The position numbers and the translations under genes are program-made. Below the pieces are notes generated by a model that saw only the letters and a list, made by a program, of their open reading frames with translations, was not told the DNA's origin and did no database searches. 64,000 bases of DNA, from positions 632,074 to 696,073 of the forward strand of contig NZ_KB905472.1 in the NCBI RefSeq assembly GCF_000382445.1, in the 5' to 3' direction. Positions 54,132-62,652 of this stretch are shown here, one piece after another (the stretch's first letter is position 1; every line of letters starts with the position of its first letter). This DNA comes from Phocaeicola massiliensis B84634 = Timone 84634 = DSM 17679 = JCM 13223 (GTDB lineage: Bacteria > Bacteroidota > Bacteroidia > Bacteroidales > Bacteroidaceae).

Positions 54132-55829
54132 ATGGCAAAAGAACAAATAACAGGAGCAGAGGCCTTGATGCGTTCCTTGGAGTATCAGGGAGTAAAGACT
54201 CTTTTCGGATATCCGGGAGGCTCCATCATGCCTACTTTTGATGCTTTATATCATCATCGAGATACATTAAATCATATATTGGTTCGTCACGAACAAGGAG
54301 CTGCTCATGCGGCACAAGGTTTTGCCCGCGTGTCGGGTGAAGTGGGAGTCTGTCTGGTTACCAGCGGTCCCGGTGCCACGAATACTATCACCGGCATTGC
54401 TGATGCCATGATTGACAGTACGCCTATTGTGGTGATTGCCGGACAGGTGGGGGCTTCGTTCTTGGGAACAGATGCGTTTCAGGAGGTTGATTTGGTGGGT
54501 ATCACTCAACCTATCTCCAAATGGAGCTATCAGATTCGTCGGGCAGAGGATGTGGCTTGGGCAGTGGCACGCGCTTTTTATATTGCCAAAAGCGGACGTC
54601 CCGGTCCTGTTGTGCTGGACTTTGCCAAGAATGCTCAGGTAGAAATGGTGGACTATGAACCGATGAGGCTTGATTTTATCCGTAGTTATGATCCTGAGCC
54701 CAACCCGGATAAAGAGTGTCTTCAGGAAGCTGCCGAACTGATAAACGGTGCTCGTAAACCATTGGTTTTGGTCGGTCAGGGAGTGGAGCTTGGTAATGCA
54801 CAAGATGAATTGCGTGCCTTTGTCGAGAAAGCCGATATGCCTTGCGGATGCACTTTGCTGGGACTTTCTGCCTTGCCTACCGACCACAGGCTCAATAAAG
54901 GTATGCTGGGTATGCACGGTAATCTCGGTCCGAATGTCAAGACCAATGAATGTGATGTGTTGATAGCCGTGGGAATGCGTTTTGATGACCGTGTGACCGG
55001 CAAACTTGATACATACGCCCGACAAGCAAAGATCATTCATCTGGATATCGATTCATCGGAAATAGATAAGAATGTAAAGGTGGATGTGCCTGTCTTGGGT
55101 AATTGCAAGCAGACACTTGCCATATTGACGCAACTTATCGGCGAAAATGAACATACCGAATGGATTGACAGCTTTGCCGAATATGAAAAGACGGAATATG
55201 AACAGGTAATCAGGAAGGAGATTCATCCTTGTGAAGGTGCGCTGAATATGGGCGAGGTGGTTCGTGCTGTGAGCGAGGCTTCGCATCACGAAGCTATTTT
55301 GGTGACCGATGTAGGACAAAACCAGATGATGGCGGCACGTTACTTTAAGTATAGCAAGAATCGTAGTATTGTTACTTCCGGTGGATTGGGAACCATGGGG
55401 TTCGGTCTGCCTGCTGCAATCGGTGCCACTTTCGGTCATCCTGACCGCACTGTGTGCGTGTTTATGGGTGACGGAGGATTGCAGATGAATCTTCAGGAAC
55501 TGGGGACCATTATGGAACAGAAAGCTCCGGTAAAGATTATTTTGCTGAACAATAATTATCTGGGCAATGTTCGTCAGTGGCAGGCGATGTTCTTCGGCCG
55601 CCGCTACTCGTTTACACCGATGTTGAATCCGGATTACATGAAAATAGCCGAAGCCTACGAGATTCCTTCCCGGCGTGTGATGAAGCGGGAAGAGTTGCAG
55701 GATGCCATCCATGAAATGCTGACCACCGAAGGTCCGTTCCTTTTGGAAGCTTGTGTGATAGAGGAAGGTAATGTGTTGCCGATGACACCTCCGGGAAGTT
55801 CGGTAAACCAGATGTTGTTAGAATGTTAA
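54132..55829 (+). CDS. ilvB: Acetolactate synthase large subunit
   Basis: 565 residues. Thiamine-diphosphate enzyme that condenses pyruvate to acetolactate or acetohydroxybutyrate. Landmarks: GVKTLFGYPGGSIMPTFDAL, the catalytic Glu in RHEQGAAHAAQGFARVSG, TSGPGATNTITGIADAM, a central FAD-binding region, and the ThDP motif MGDGGLQMNLQELGTIMEQK with LLNNNYLGNVRQWQ. The regulatory subunit gene is 12 bp downstream. Confidence 0.98.
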   Translation: MAKEQITGAEALMRSLEYQGVKTLFGYPGGSIMPTFDALYHHRDTLNHILVRHEQGAAHAAQGFARVSGEVGVCLVTSGPGATNTITGIADAMIDSTPIVVIAGQVGASFLGTDAFQEVDLVGITQPISKWSYQIRRAEDVAWAVARAFYIAKSGRPGPVVLDFAKNAQVEMVDYEPMRLDFIRSYDPEPNPDKECLQEAAELINGARKPLVLVGQGVELGNAQDELRAFVEKADMPCGCTLLGLSALPTDHRLNKGMLGMHGNLGPNVKTNECDVLIAVGMRFDDRVTGKLDTYARQAKIIHLDIDSSEIDKNVKVDVPVLGNCKQTLAILTQLIGENEHTEWIDSFAEYEKTEYEQVIRKEIHPCEGALNMGEVVRAVSEASHHEAILVTDVGQNQMMAARYFKYSKNRSIVTSGGLGTMGFGLPAAIGATFGHPDRTVCVFMGDGGLQMNLQELGTIMEQKAPVKIILLNNNYLGNVRQWQAMFFGRRYSFTPMLNPDYMKIAEAYEIPSRRVMKREELQDAIHEMLTTEGPFLLEACVIEEGNVLPMTPPGSSVNQMLLEC

Positions 55830-55841
55830 AAGAGTAAGCTT

Positions 55842-56405
55842 ATGGATAAGACATTATATACATTAATCGTTCATTCGGAAAATATTGCCGGTTTGCTGAA
55901 CCAGATTACTGCTGTGTTTACCCGCCGGCAGATTAATATAGAAAGTCTCAATGTTTCGGCTTCTTCTATCAAAGGAGTACATAAATACACTATTACAGTG
56001 TGGACTACCAAGGATATTATTGAAAAGGTGGTGAAGCAGATAGAAAAGAAAATCGATGTATTGCAGGCGCATTATTTCACTGATGACGAAATCTTTCTGC
56101 ATGAGATAGCACTCTATAAGGTGTCCATACCTGAGTTTCAGTCCAATCCCATCGCATCGAAAGTAATCCGCCGTTACAATGCACGCATTGTGGAAGTGAA
56201 CCCTGTCTTTGCTATTGTCGAGAAGGCAGGAATGACAGAGGAAATCACTTCTCTGTATGAGGAGTTGCAGGCATTGGGTTGCGTATTGCAGTTTGTCCGT
56301 TCGGGGCGTGTGGCTATCACTACCAGCTGCTTTGAGCGTGTCAATGAGTATCTTACACAGCGTGAGGAAAAATATCGTCAACAGAAGGAAAGAAAGGAGC
56401 TGTAA
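55842..56405 (+). CDS. ilvH: Acetolactate synthase small (regulatory) subunit
   Basis: 187 residues. An N-terminal ACT domain (LYTLIVHSENIAGLLNQITA, VFTRRQINIESLNVS) binds valine for feedback inhibition. A C-terminal ALS_ss domain follows (EIALYKVSIPEFQSNPIASK, IVEKAGMTEEITSLYEELQA). It could equally be named ilvN. Its stop overlaps the next ATG (TAATG at 56403-56407), suggesting translational coupling to the thioesterase. Confidence 0.94.
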   Translation: MDKTLYTLIVHSENIAGLLNQITAVFTRRQINIESLNVSASSIKGVHKYTITVWTTKDIIEKVVKQIEKKIDVLQAHYFTDDEIFLHEIALYKVSIPEFQSNPIASKVIRRYNARIVEVNPVFAIVEKAGMTEEITSLYEELQALGCVLQFVRSGRVAITTSCFERVNEYLTQREEKYRQQKERKEL

Positions 56406-57145
56406 TGAGTGACAATAAAGTTGGAACGTACAAGTTTGTGGCAGAGCCTTTTCATTGCGATTTCACCGGAAAACTGACAATGAGTGTATTGGGGAATCAT
56501 CTGTTGAATTGTGCCGGATTTCATGCCGCCGACCGTGGATTCGGTATTGCCACATTGAATGAGAACCATTATACATGGGTACTTTCCCGTTTGGCTATTG
56601 AGTTGGAGGAGATGCCTTGCGAGTATGAGTCTTTCAGTATTCAGACGTGGGTGGAGAATGTTTATCGCCTTTTTACCGACCGTAACTTTGCCATTCTTGA
56701 CCACGAGGGGAATGCAGTGGGCTATGCCCGTTCGGTGTGGGCGATGATAAGTATGGAAACTCGTAAACCTGCCGATCTGCTGACTCTTCACGGAGGGAGC
56801 ATCACCGACTATGTGTGTGATAAAGATTGCCCTATCTCCAAGCCCGGTCGCATCAAAGTGACCGAGAAGACGCCTCTTGTGGAGTATCGGACAAAATACA
56901 GTGATATCGACATCAACGGGCATGTAAACAGTATTAAGTATATCGAACACATCCTCGATTTGTTTCCCATCGAAGTATTCAAGGAAAAGCGGGTAAAGCG
57001 TTTTGAAATGGCATACGTGGCCGAAAGTTATTATGGCGATACTTTGAGTTTCTATCGTGAGGAAGTGGGAGAGGGAGAGTATGACATAGAAGTAAGAAAG
57101 AACGGTACGGAAGTAGTCGTTCGCAGTAAAGTGATATTGATTTAA
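56405..57145 (+). CDS. Acyl-ACP thioesterase (FatA/oleoyl-ACP hydrolase-like)
   Basis: 246 residues with two hot-dog domains. N-terminal domain: FHCDFTGKLTMSVLGNHLLN, ADRGFGIATLNENHYTWVLS, FSIQTWVENVYRLFTDRNF. C-terminal domain: YRTKYSDIDINGHVNSIKYI, carrying the Asp-x-Asn-x-His-type catalytic motif. The enzyme releases fatty acids from acyl carrier protein. It is embedded between ilvH and ilvC, overlapping ilvH by one base. Bacteroides make iso- and anteiso-branched fatty acids from branched-chain keto acid primers, which may explain the pairing (inference). Confidence 0.88.
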   Translation: MSDNKVGTYKFVAEPFHCDFTGKLTMSVLGNHLLNCAGFHAADRGFGIATLNENHYTWVLSRLAIELEEMPCEYESFSIQTWVENVYRLFTDRNFAILDHEGNAVGYARSVWAMISMETRKPADLLTLHGGSITDYVCDKDCPISKPGRIKVTEKTPLVEYRTKYSDIDINGHVNSIKYIEHILDLFPIEVFKEKRVKRFEMAYVAESYYGDTLSFYREEVGEGEYDIEVRKNGTEVVVRSKVILI

Positions 57146-57196
57146 TTTAATAATAATAGGATGGCGTAGTGCTGTCCGTAAAAATTAGTTTTAAAA

Positions 57197-58240
57197 ATGG
57201 CACAATTGAATTTTGGCGGTGTTACAGAAACTGTAGTTATCCGCGATGAATTTCCTTTGGAAAAAGCACGTGAAGTATTGAAAGATGAAACAATCGCTGT
57301 AATCGGTTATGGTGTACAGGGTCCGGGGCAGTCTTTGAACCTGCGTGACAATGGTTTTAATGTAATCGTTGGTCAGCGTCCGGGAAAAACATATGAAAAA
57401 GCGGTTGCTGACGGATGGGTTCCGGGAGAAACTCTGTTCGGCATTGAAGAAGCCTGCCAGAAAGCAAGCATTATTATGTGTCTGTTGTCTGATGCAGCTG
57501 TTATGTCTGTATGGCCCACTATTAAACCTTGTCTTACTCCGGGTAAGGCTCTTTATTTCTCTCATGGTTTTGCCATTACTTGGAGCGACCGTACAGGTGT
57601 GGTTCCTCCTGCCGATGTTGACGTAATCATGGTTGCCCCCAAAGGTTCGGGTACTTCATTGCGTACCATGTTCCTCGAAGGTCGCGGCTTGAACTCTTCA
57701 TACGCCATCTATCAGGATGTAACCGGTAAGGCTTACGAACGTACTATCGCTTTGGGTATCGGTATCGGTTCCGGCTATTTGTTTGAGACTACTTTCCAGC
57801 GTGAAGCTACTTCGGATTTGACAGGTGAACGCGGTTCATTGATGGGTGCTATTCAGGGATTGTTGCTGGCACAGTATGAAGTGTTGCGTGAAAACGGACA
57901 TACTCCTTCTGAAGCATTCAACGAAACTGTGGAAGAACTGACTCAGTCATTGATGCCGCTGTTTGCAAAGAATGGTATGGACTGGATGTATGCTAACTGT
58001 TCTACTACTGCCCAGCGCGGTGCATTGGACTGGATGACTCCGTTCCACGATGCTATCAAGCCTGTGGTTGAAAAACTGTATCACAGCGTGAAGACCGGTA
58101 ACGAAGCTCAGATTTCTATCGACTCTAACTCTAAACCCGATTATCGCGAAAAGTTGGAAGAAGAGTTGAAAGCATTGCGCGAAAGTGAAATGTGGCAGAC
58201 TGCCGTTACAGTTCGTAAACTTCGCCCTGAGAATAATTAA
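57197..58240 (+). CDS. ilvC: Ketol-acid reductoisomerase
   Basis: 347 residues, class I size. Isomerises and reduces acetolactate to dihydroxy-isovalerate. NAD(P)-binding signature VIGYGVQGPGQSLNLRDNGF with VIVGQRPGKTYEKA, then LYFSHGFAITW, VDVIMVAPKGSGTSLRTMFL and the all-helical domain with SYLFETTFQREATSDLTGER-type metal-binding acids and EELTQSLMPL. Last gene of the operon; the terminator follows 19 bp after the stop. Confidence 0.97.
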   Translation: MAQLNFGGVTETVVIRDEFPLEKAREVLKDETIAVIGYGVQGPGQSLNLRDNGFNVIVGQRPGKTYEKAVADGWVPGETLFGIEEACQKASIIMCLLSDAAVMSVWPTIKPCLTPGKALYFSHGFAITWSDRTGVVPPADVDVIMVAPKGSGTSLRTMFLEGRGLNSSYAIYQDVTGKAYERTIALGIGIGSGYLFETTFQREATSDLTGERGSLMGAIQGLLLAQYEVLRENGHTPSEAFNETVEELTQSLMPLFAKNGMDWMYANCSTTAQRGALDWMTPFHDAIKPVVEKLYHSVKTGNEAQISIDSNSKPDYREKLEEELKALRESEMWQTAVTVRKLRPENN

Positions 58241-58259
58241 TATATTCCGCCTTAAGTGG

Positions 58260-58310
58260 AAAAGGGGATGTGTCAAGGTCGGTGACCTATTATTTGACAC
58301 ATCCCCTTTT
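58260..58310 (+). terminator. ilv operon terminator
   Basis: A 17-bp perfect stem: AAAAGGGGATGTGTCAA (58260-58276) and TTGACACATCCCCTTTT (58294-58310), with an inner AGGTC/GACCT pair. It carries the TGTGTCAA motif shared with other hairpins in the window. Confidence 0.88.
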
Positions 58311-58356
58311 ATATTATAATAGTGTGATGATTATGTTTCTTGTAAACTCAAAAAAA

Positions 58357-58459
58357 GGAGGGTATGTCGAAGCTCTCATAAACTAAAAATCACCCTCGCC
58401 ACAACGACCTGTGGCGAGGGTGATTTCGATAAAAAGGGAGTTTTGACACACCTCCCTTT
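58357..58459. repeat. TGTGTCAAAAC-type repeat with nested 17-bp palindrome
   Basis: Outer arms near 58357-58375 and 58438-58459 (GTTTTGACACACCTCCC side) are partly degenerate. Inside lies a perfect 17-bp inverted repeat, AAATCACCCTCGCCACA at 58387-58403 and its complement at 58410-58426, around a six-base loop. It can also terminate the leftward isomerase transcript. Confidence 0.7.
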
Positions 58460-58486
58460 CCATTTATGATTTAGACGAGGATAGAC

Positions 58487-60616
58487 TTAGAAATATAAGT
58501 AGCGGTCGTCTTTTACTTCTGCTTTCTTATATAAGTCGCTGATGAAGCTGTTTGAATAGCGTGCTGCCATATTTTCCAAATTGCCTTCTTCTGTTTTAGC
58601 ATCGAATGTTTCGGCACTCTTGTCTTTATTGATAATCTGCATTACATACACACCTGCATTACCCTTGATGGGAGCAGTAGTCTTGTTTACCTCAGTTTTA
58701 CTAGCAAAAGCACCTAATACAGGTTCGCTGGCACGAGTAATAGAAACATAAGCGGGTGCTGCAAAAGTGATGTGTTTTACAGTATCGCTCACTGCATTTG
58801 CAGCACTCTTGGCTTTATTAATGTCTGCACCGTTCAATTCTGCCATAATCTTTTCAGCTTTCTTATCTTTGATAATTTCGGCTTTCAGCATATCTGCCAC
58901 CAAATTGATGTTACGGTAGCCGGCAGGATTTATCTTTTCAAGTGCAACTACCATCAAGTGGTCGTTTTCACCACATTCATACAAGGGAGATACTTCACCT
59001 TCTTTAGCAGCAAAGATCCATTTCAATGCGTCGCGAGTACCTTTCACACCACCTACATAGTGTTCACCGCTACGGAAATCAGCACGTTCTAATAAACGAT
59101 AACCGTTGTCTTCTGCATTGGCTACAATCTTATCCATAGTAGTGTTCTGTGCTACGAACTGGCTGAAATCATTGTATGCCTTATTGTAAGTTTCTTTGCT
59201 GAATTCTACCGGACGTTTGATGATTGCTACCTGATATTTATCTTTCATGGCTTTCTTGTCCATTACCTGAAGGATGACGTTAGCCTGACCGACTTGCAAA
59301 TTGTTCAGTTCTTTAATACCGCTGTTAATCAAGGTATTGATAAATTTAGCGTTTTCAGCATCAAGAGCAGCACCTTCATAATTGCGTGCTGTCAACCAAC
59401 TTGCTTCACCTGTCTGACCATATTTTTGAGCAAGCTCGGCAAAATCCGCACCACCTTTCAGAGCTGTGAAAATACTGTCTGCCAAGGTCTTAGTCTTTGC
59501 TTCTGTATCGGCATATACCTGAATCTGACGGAATTGGATTGAGTCAGGAGCTGTTTGTTTTGCTAAGATTCTGAAAGCGTTGTATGAGTCGTCAGCTTGG
59601 TTGTAGTAAGGACCGTAAACTTCACCGAGCTTCACTGAGTCCAAACGGGCTACGATGTCGTTGGGAAGTACTGTCTTGTTTACAACCACTTCAGAGAAAG
59701 GTACTACAGAGTTGGTAGAACGAACGAATGTGCTCATATCAGCAACATTAGCCAACTGAGTAGAATATTCTGTAACTTCGTCTAAAACTTCTTTACGGTC
59801 TTCGTCAGAAGGAGTAACCAAAACATCGATATATTTGATGTTGCGAGTTTCTACCGGTTGTTCGAAAGTTTCTTTTTTCTTATTGTAAAGCGCTTTGATT
59901 TCTTCGTTTGAAACAGTGATTGTAGAATCGTTGATAGAAGAATAAGGAACAGCAGCCAGCAATACATCAGTCTGATTTGTGCGTGAAGCAAATGCGTCTT
60001 CGGCAGAAACAGGATTTGAAATTAATGATTTAGCCAGCAAGTTCTGATATTTTTCAGCTAAAGCAGTTTGTCTCAGAGTCTTTTCAATGAAGTTCCAAAA
60101 AGCACCCATTTTCTGATAGTATTCTACATACTGTGCAGGCATTTGGCTTTTGCCCAAGTTGGCATAGTCTACCAAAAACTTTTTCAGCATGTCTTTGTCG
60201 AAAGCACCGGTTTGCGGGTTGCGGAATGGAGTCTGCATTAACAACGGGTGAGTGCCTTCTTCGATAATTGCTTGGATTTCAGCATCGCTTACAGTCAGAC
60301 CTAATTTTTTGGCTTCTGCTGCAATTAATTGATTGTTTACGTAAGATTGCCAAACTTGGTCTTTCACTTGAGTCAGTTGGTCATCGTTAAGAGAGTTCAA
60401 GCCTTGAGTGAGCTTAATAACTTCTGCGTATTCATCAACCATTTTCTGATACTCTTGTGCGGTGAGTGTTTTTCCATTGATTTCACCTACGTCTTGTTTT
60501 CCCTGATGTGGCTGGAGTACTTTCCATGCGTCACCCGCAATAAATGCGAAAAGAGCAAGACCGATTACAACGACCAACAGAGGGCCTTTACTTCTAATTG
60601 TTTGTAATGTTGCCAT
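58487..60616 (-). CDS. PpiD/SurA-type periplasmic peptidyl-prolyl isomerase
   Basis: 709 residues. A single N-terminal membrane anchor (GPLLVVVIGLALFAFIAG) is followed by a SurA-N-like region (VGEINGKTLTAQEYQKMVDE, VWQSYVNNQLIAAEAKKLGL) and parvulin-like segments (ILAKQTAPDSIQFRQIQVY, FTALKGGADFAELAQKYGQ) that repeat toward the C-terminus. Expected to assist folding of exported proteins at the inner membrane. It is last in a run of four envelope genes, 107 bp after the CNNM gene. Confidence 0.9.
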   Translation of the reverse strand: MATLQTIRSKGPLLVVVIGLALFAFIAGDAWKVLQPHQGKQDVGEINGKTLTAQEYQKMVDEYAEVIKLTQGLNSLNDDQLTQVKDQVWQSYVNNQLIAAEAKKLGLTVSDAEIQAIIEEGTHPLLMQTPFRNPQTGAFDKDMLKKFLVDYANLGKSQMPAQYVEYYQKMGAFWNFIEKTLRQTALAEKYQNLLAKSLISNPVSAEDAFASRTNQTDVLLAAVPYSSINDSTITVSNEEIKALYNKKKETFEQPVETRNIKYIDVLVTPSDEDRKEVLDEVTEYSTQLANVADMSTFVRSTNSVVPFSEVVVNKTVLPNDIVARLDSVKLGEVYGPYYNQADDSYNAFRILAKQTAPDSIQFRQIQVYADTEAKTKTLADSIFTALKGGADFAELAQKYGQTGEASWLTARNYEGAALDAENAKFINTLINSGIKELNNLQVGQANVILQVMDKKAMKDKYQVAIIKRPVEFSKETYNKAYNDFSQFVAQNTTMDKIVANAEDNGYRLLERADFRSGEHYVGGVKGTRDALKWIFAAKEGEVSPLYECGENDHLMVVALEKINPAGYRNINLVADMLKAEIIKDKKAEKIMAELNGADINKAKSAANAVSDTVKHITFAAPAYVSITRASEPVLGAFASKTEVNKTTAPIKGNAGVYVMQIINKDKSAETFDAKTEEGNLENMAARYSNSFISDLYKKAEVKDDRYLYF

Positions 60617-60723
60617 TTCTAAATTATACTATTTTGTTTATTGTTTTTCTATACTTTATAGATTTAGCGCACGAAGATACAAAAAATGCGGTTTACAATC
60701 TATTTTATTGTGAAAAAAATCTG

Positions 60724-61983
60724 TTATTCGGTCACTTTCAGCTTCACAAGCTCAATTTTAGTAGCCGTAACTTTAATTATTTTGAACTGGAAATTGTCGA
60801 ATTTTATCACTTCATGCATTTTGGGAAAGCTTTGGTAATGGTGCAGGATGAGACCGCCGACAGTTTGATATTCATCGCTTTCGGGCAAATCGAGTGAGAA
60901 AAGTTCATTCGCTTTCTCTATTTCCAGACGTCCTGAAAGGATGTATTCATTGTCGCCGATTTCTTTGGCTATGTAAGATGTGGTATCATGTTCGTCTTCT
61001 ATTTCGCCAAAAATTTCTTCTACTAAATCTTCCAGTGCCACAATGCCCGAAGTGCCGCCAAATTCATCGACTACCACTGCCAATGATTTCTTTTGCTGCA
61101 TGAATAGCTTCATCAGCTTATGTGCGCCCATCGTTTCGGGAACAATGGGAAGCTGGCGGATATGTTCAGCCCAATCTGTTACTTCGCGGAACATTTCTGA
61201 TGAATGGATGTAACCGACAATATTGTCTATATTTTCCTTGTATACAATAATTTTGCTGATTCCACTTTCTATGAAACGTGCTTTTAATTCTTCGAGTGAA
61301 GTGCCGTATTCGATGGATACTATTTCGGTACGAGGAACCATGCAGTCACGGATTTTTATATTGGAAAAGTCAAGTGCATTTTGGAATATTTTGATTTCGG
61401 TGTCAATTTCTTTTCCATTGTCAGTGTCTTGGATGCTGCTTTGAATGAAATAGTCCAAATCTACTTTTGTAAATGCTTTGTCACTTGCTTCTTTATTCAC
61501 TTTTATGCCGAAAATGCGTAATATCAGGTTGGATGAACTTGATGCAAATTTGCTGATAGGATAGAGGACTATGTAACAAATGAATGCAGGAACAGCCAAT
61601 ATATTCAATGTTAAGTTGGGATTGATTTTGAATAGTGTTTTAGGTAGAAATTCACCGGTTACCAAGATGATTAATGTCGAGATGATGGTTTGAATCAGTA
61701 CCAGAAGGAACTCGTTTTCGATGAGACCTGCCAAGATATTTTGTTCGATGACCTGAGCCATCAATATACCGTAAATGACAAGGGCTATATTGTTTCCTAC
61801 CAGCATGGTAGAAATGAAATTGTTCGGGTCATGAAAGAAGATGGAAAGGATTCGAGAGGTAAGGCTCTGGCTGTTACGATCCATCTCAAAGCGTAGTTTA
61901 TTTGAGGAAACAAAGGCTATTTCCATACCTGAAAAGAATGCGGAAAAAGCCATTGTGATAAGTATTTCTATGATGATGCCCAT
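60724..61983 (-). CDS. CNNM/CorC-HlyC family membrane protein with CBS domains
   Basis: About 419 residues from MGIIIEILITMAFSAFFSGM at 61983; the frame open to 62037 overlaps lptC and is not used. A DUF21 membrane domain (four helices, VSSNKLRFEMDRNS early) precedes two CBS motifs (MVPRTEIVSIEYGTSLEELK, KSLAVVVDEFGGTSGIVALE) and a C-terminal CorC_HlyC domain (ELFSLDLPESDEYQTVGGLI). Related proteins transport or sense divalent cations; in gliding Bacteroidetes the homologue is called GldE. It starts 13 bp after lptC. Confidence 0.88.
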   Translation of the reverse strand: MGIIIEILITMAFSAFFSGMEIAFVSSNKLRFEMDRNSQSLTSRILSIFFHDPNNFISTMLVGNNIALVIYGILMAQVIEQNILAGLIENEFLLVLIQTIISTLIILVTGEFLPKTLFKINPNLTLNILAVPAFICYIVLYPISKFASSSSNLILRIFGIKVNKEASDKAFTKVDLDYFIQSSIQDTDNGKEIDTEIKIFQNALDFSNIKIRDCMVPRTEIVSIEYGTSLEELKARFIESGISKIIVYKENIDNIVGYIHSSEMFREVTDWAEHIRQLPIVPETMGAHKLMKLFMQQKKSLAVVVDEFGGTSGIVALEDLVEEIFGEIEDEHDTTSYIAKEIGDNEYILSGRLEIEKANELFSLDLPESDEYQTVGGLILHHYQSFPKMHEVIKFDNFQFKIIKVTATKIELVKLKVTE

Positions 61984-61996
61984 AATGATAAATTGA

Positions 61997-62650
61997 TTAA
62001 TGTACCGAGTCGGTCTTGATACTGTCCGAAGCAGCAACTTTTGTACTGTCTGCCGGGGTTGTGTCTTTTACAATAAACTCACCGCCACTGTTGTATATTT
62101 CGTATTCGGTCAGTTGTTGGTTCGACTTGAATCCATATTGTCCATTTATAATGCTTTTGTCCGCTTGTTCGATACGGATAGGCTTGTCAGAGTAAATTTG
62201 TTCTTTTGCTTCGTCCCAAAACAGAAGTTGTGTATCAAATTTGTCCCCTTGAAGGTTGTGGATGTGCACATTGCTTCTCAGTTCCCAAAGTTTCTTTTTC
62301 TCGTAATAATAAGCTGTATCGGCTTTGATGCTGGCATCGATGTGAAACAGAGAATCGAATTTCTCCAAATAGACTCCTTTTTCAAAAGCCCAATAAGGTG
62401 GGTTCTTTTTATCGTATATTTCCCACTCTTCGGTAATAATTTTGTAGCGTGTGATGCCCGAATCGGATATTAAGGTAGTCACTCCCAGCGTTTTCATGGT
62501 AGGGAGAGAATCACGTTCGGTTATGGCTTCTGCCAAGTTCTTATTGTCTCCCGAACATGCGGGGAATAAAACAAACATAACAGTTGTCCAAACGACAACT
62601 GTTATGTTCATAAATATAAGGTGTGAATTTCGTTTTTTTACAACTGACAT
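61997..62650 (-). CDS. lptC: LPS export protein LptC
   Basis: 217 residues. The N-terminal signal or anchor (ITVVVWTTVMFVLFPACSGD) has a lipobox-like Cys. The periplasmic LptC fold follows: YKIITEEWEIYDKKNPPYWA, FEKGVYLEKFDSLFHIDASI, ADTAYYYEKKKLWELRSNVH and TQLLFWDEAKEQIYSDKPI. It links the LptBFG transporter to LptA in moving lipopolysaccharide across the periplasm. Two bases separate it from the TPR gene upstream. Confidence 0.85.
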   Translation of the reverse strand: MSVVKKRNSHLIFMNITVVVWTTVMFVLFPACSGDNKNLAEAITERDSLPTMKTLGVTTLISDSGITRYKIITEEWEIYDKKNPPYWAFEKGVYLEKFDSLFHIDASIKADTAYYYEKKKLWELRSNVHIHNLQGDKFDTQLLFWDEAKEQIYSDKPIRIEQADKSIINGQYGFKSNQQLTEYEIYNSGGEFIVKDTTPADSTKVAASDSIKTDSVH

Positions 62651-62652
62651 AA

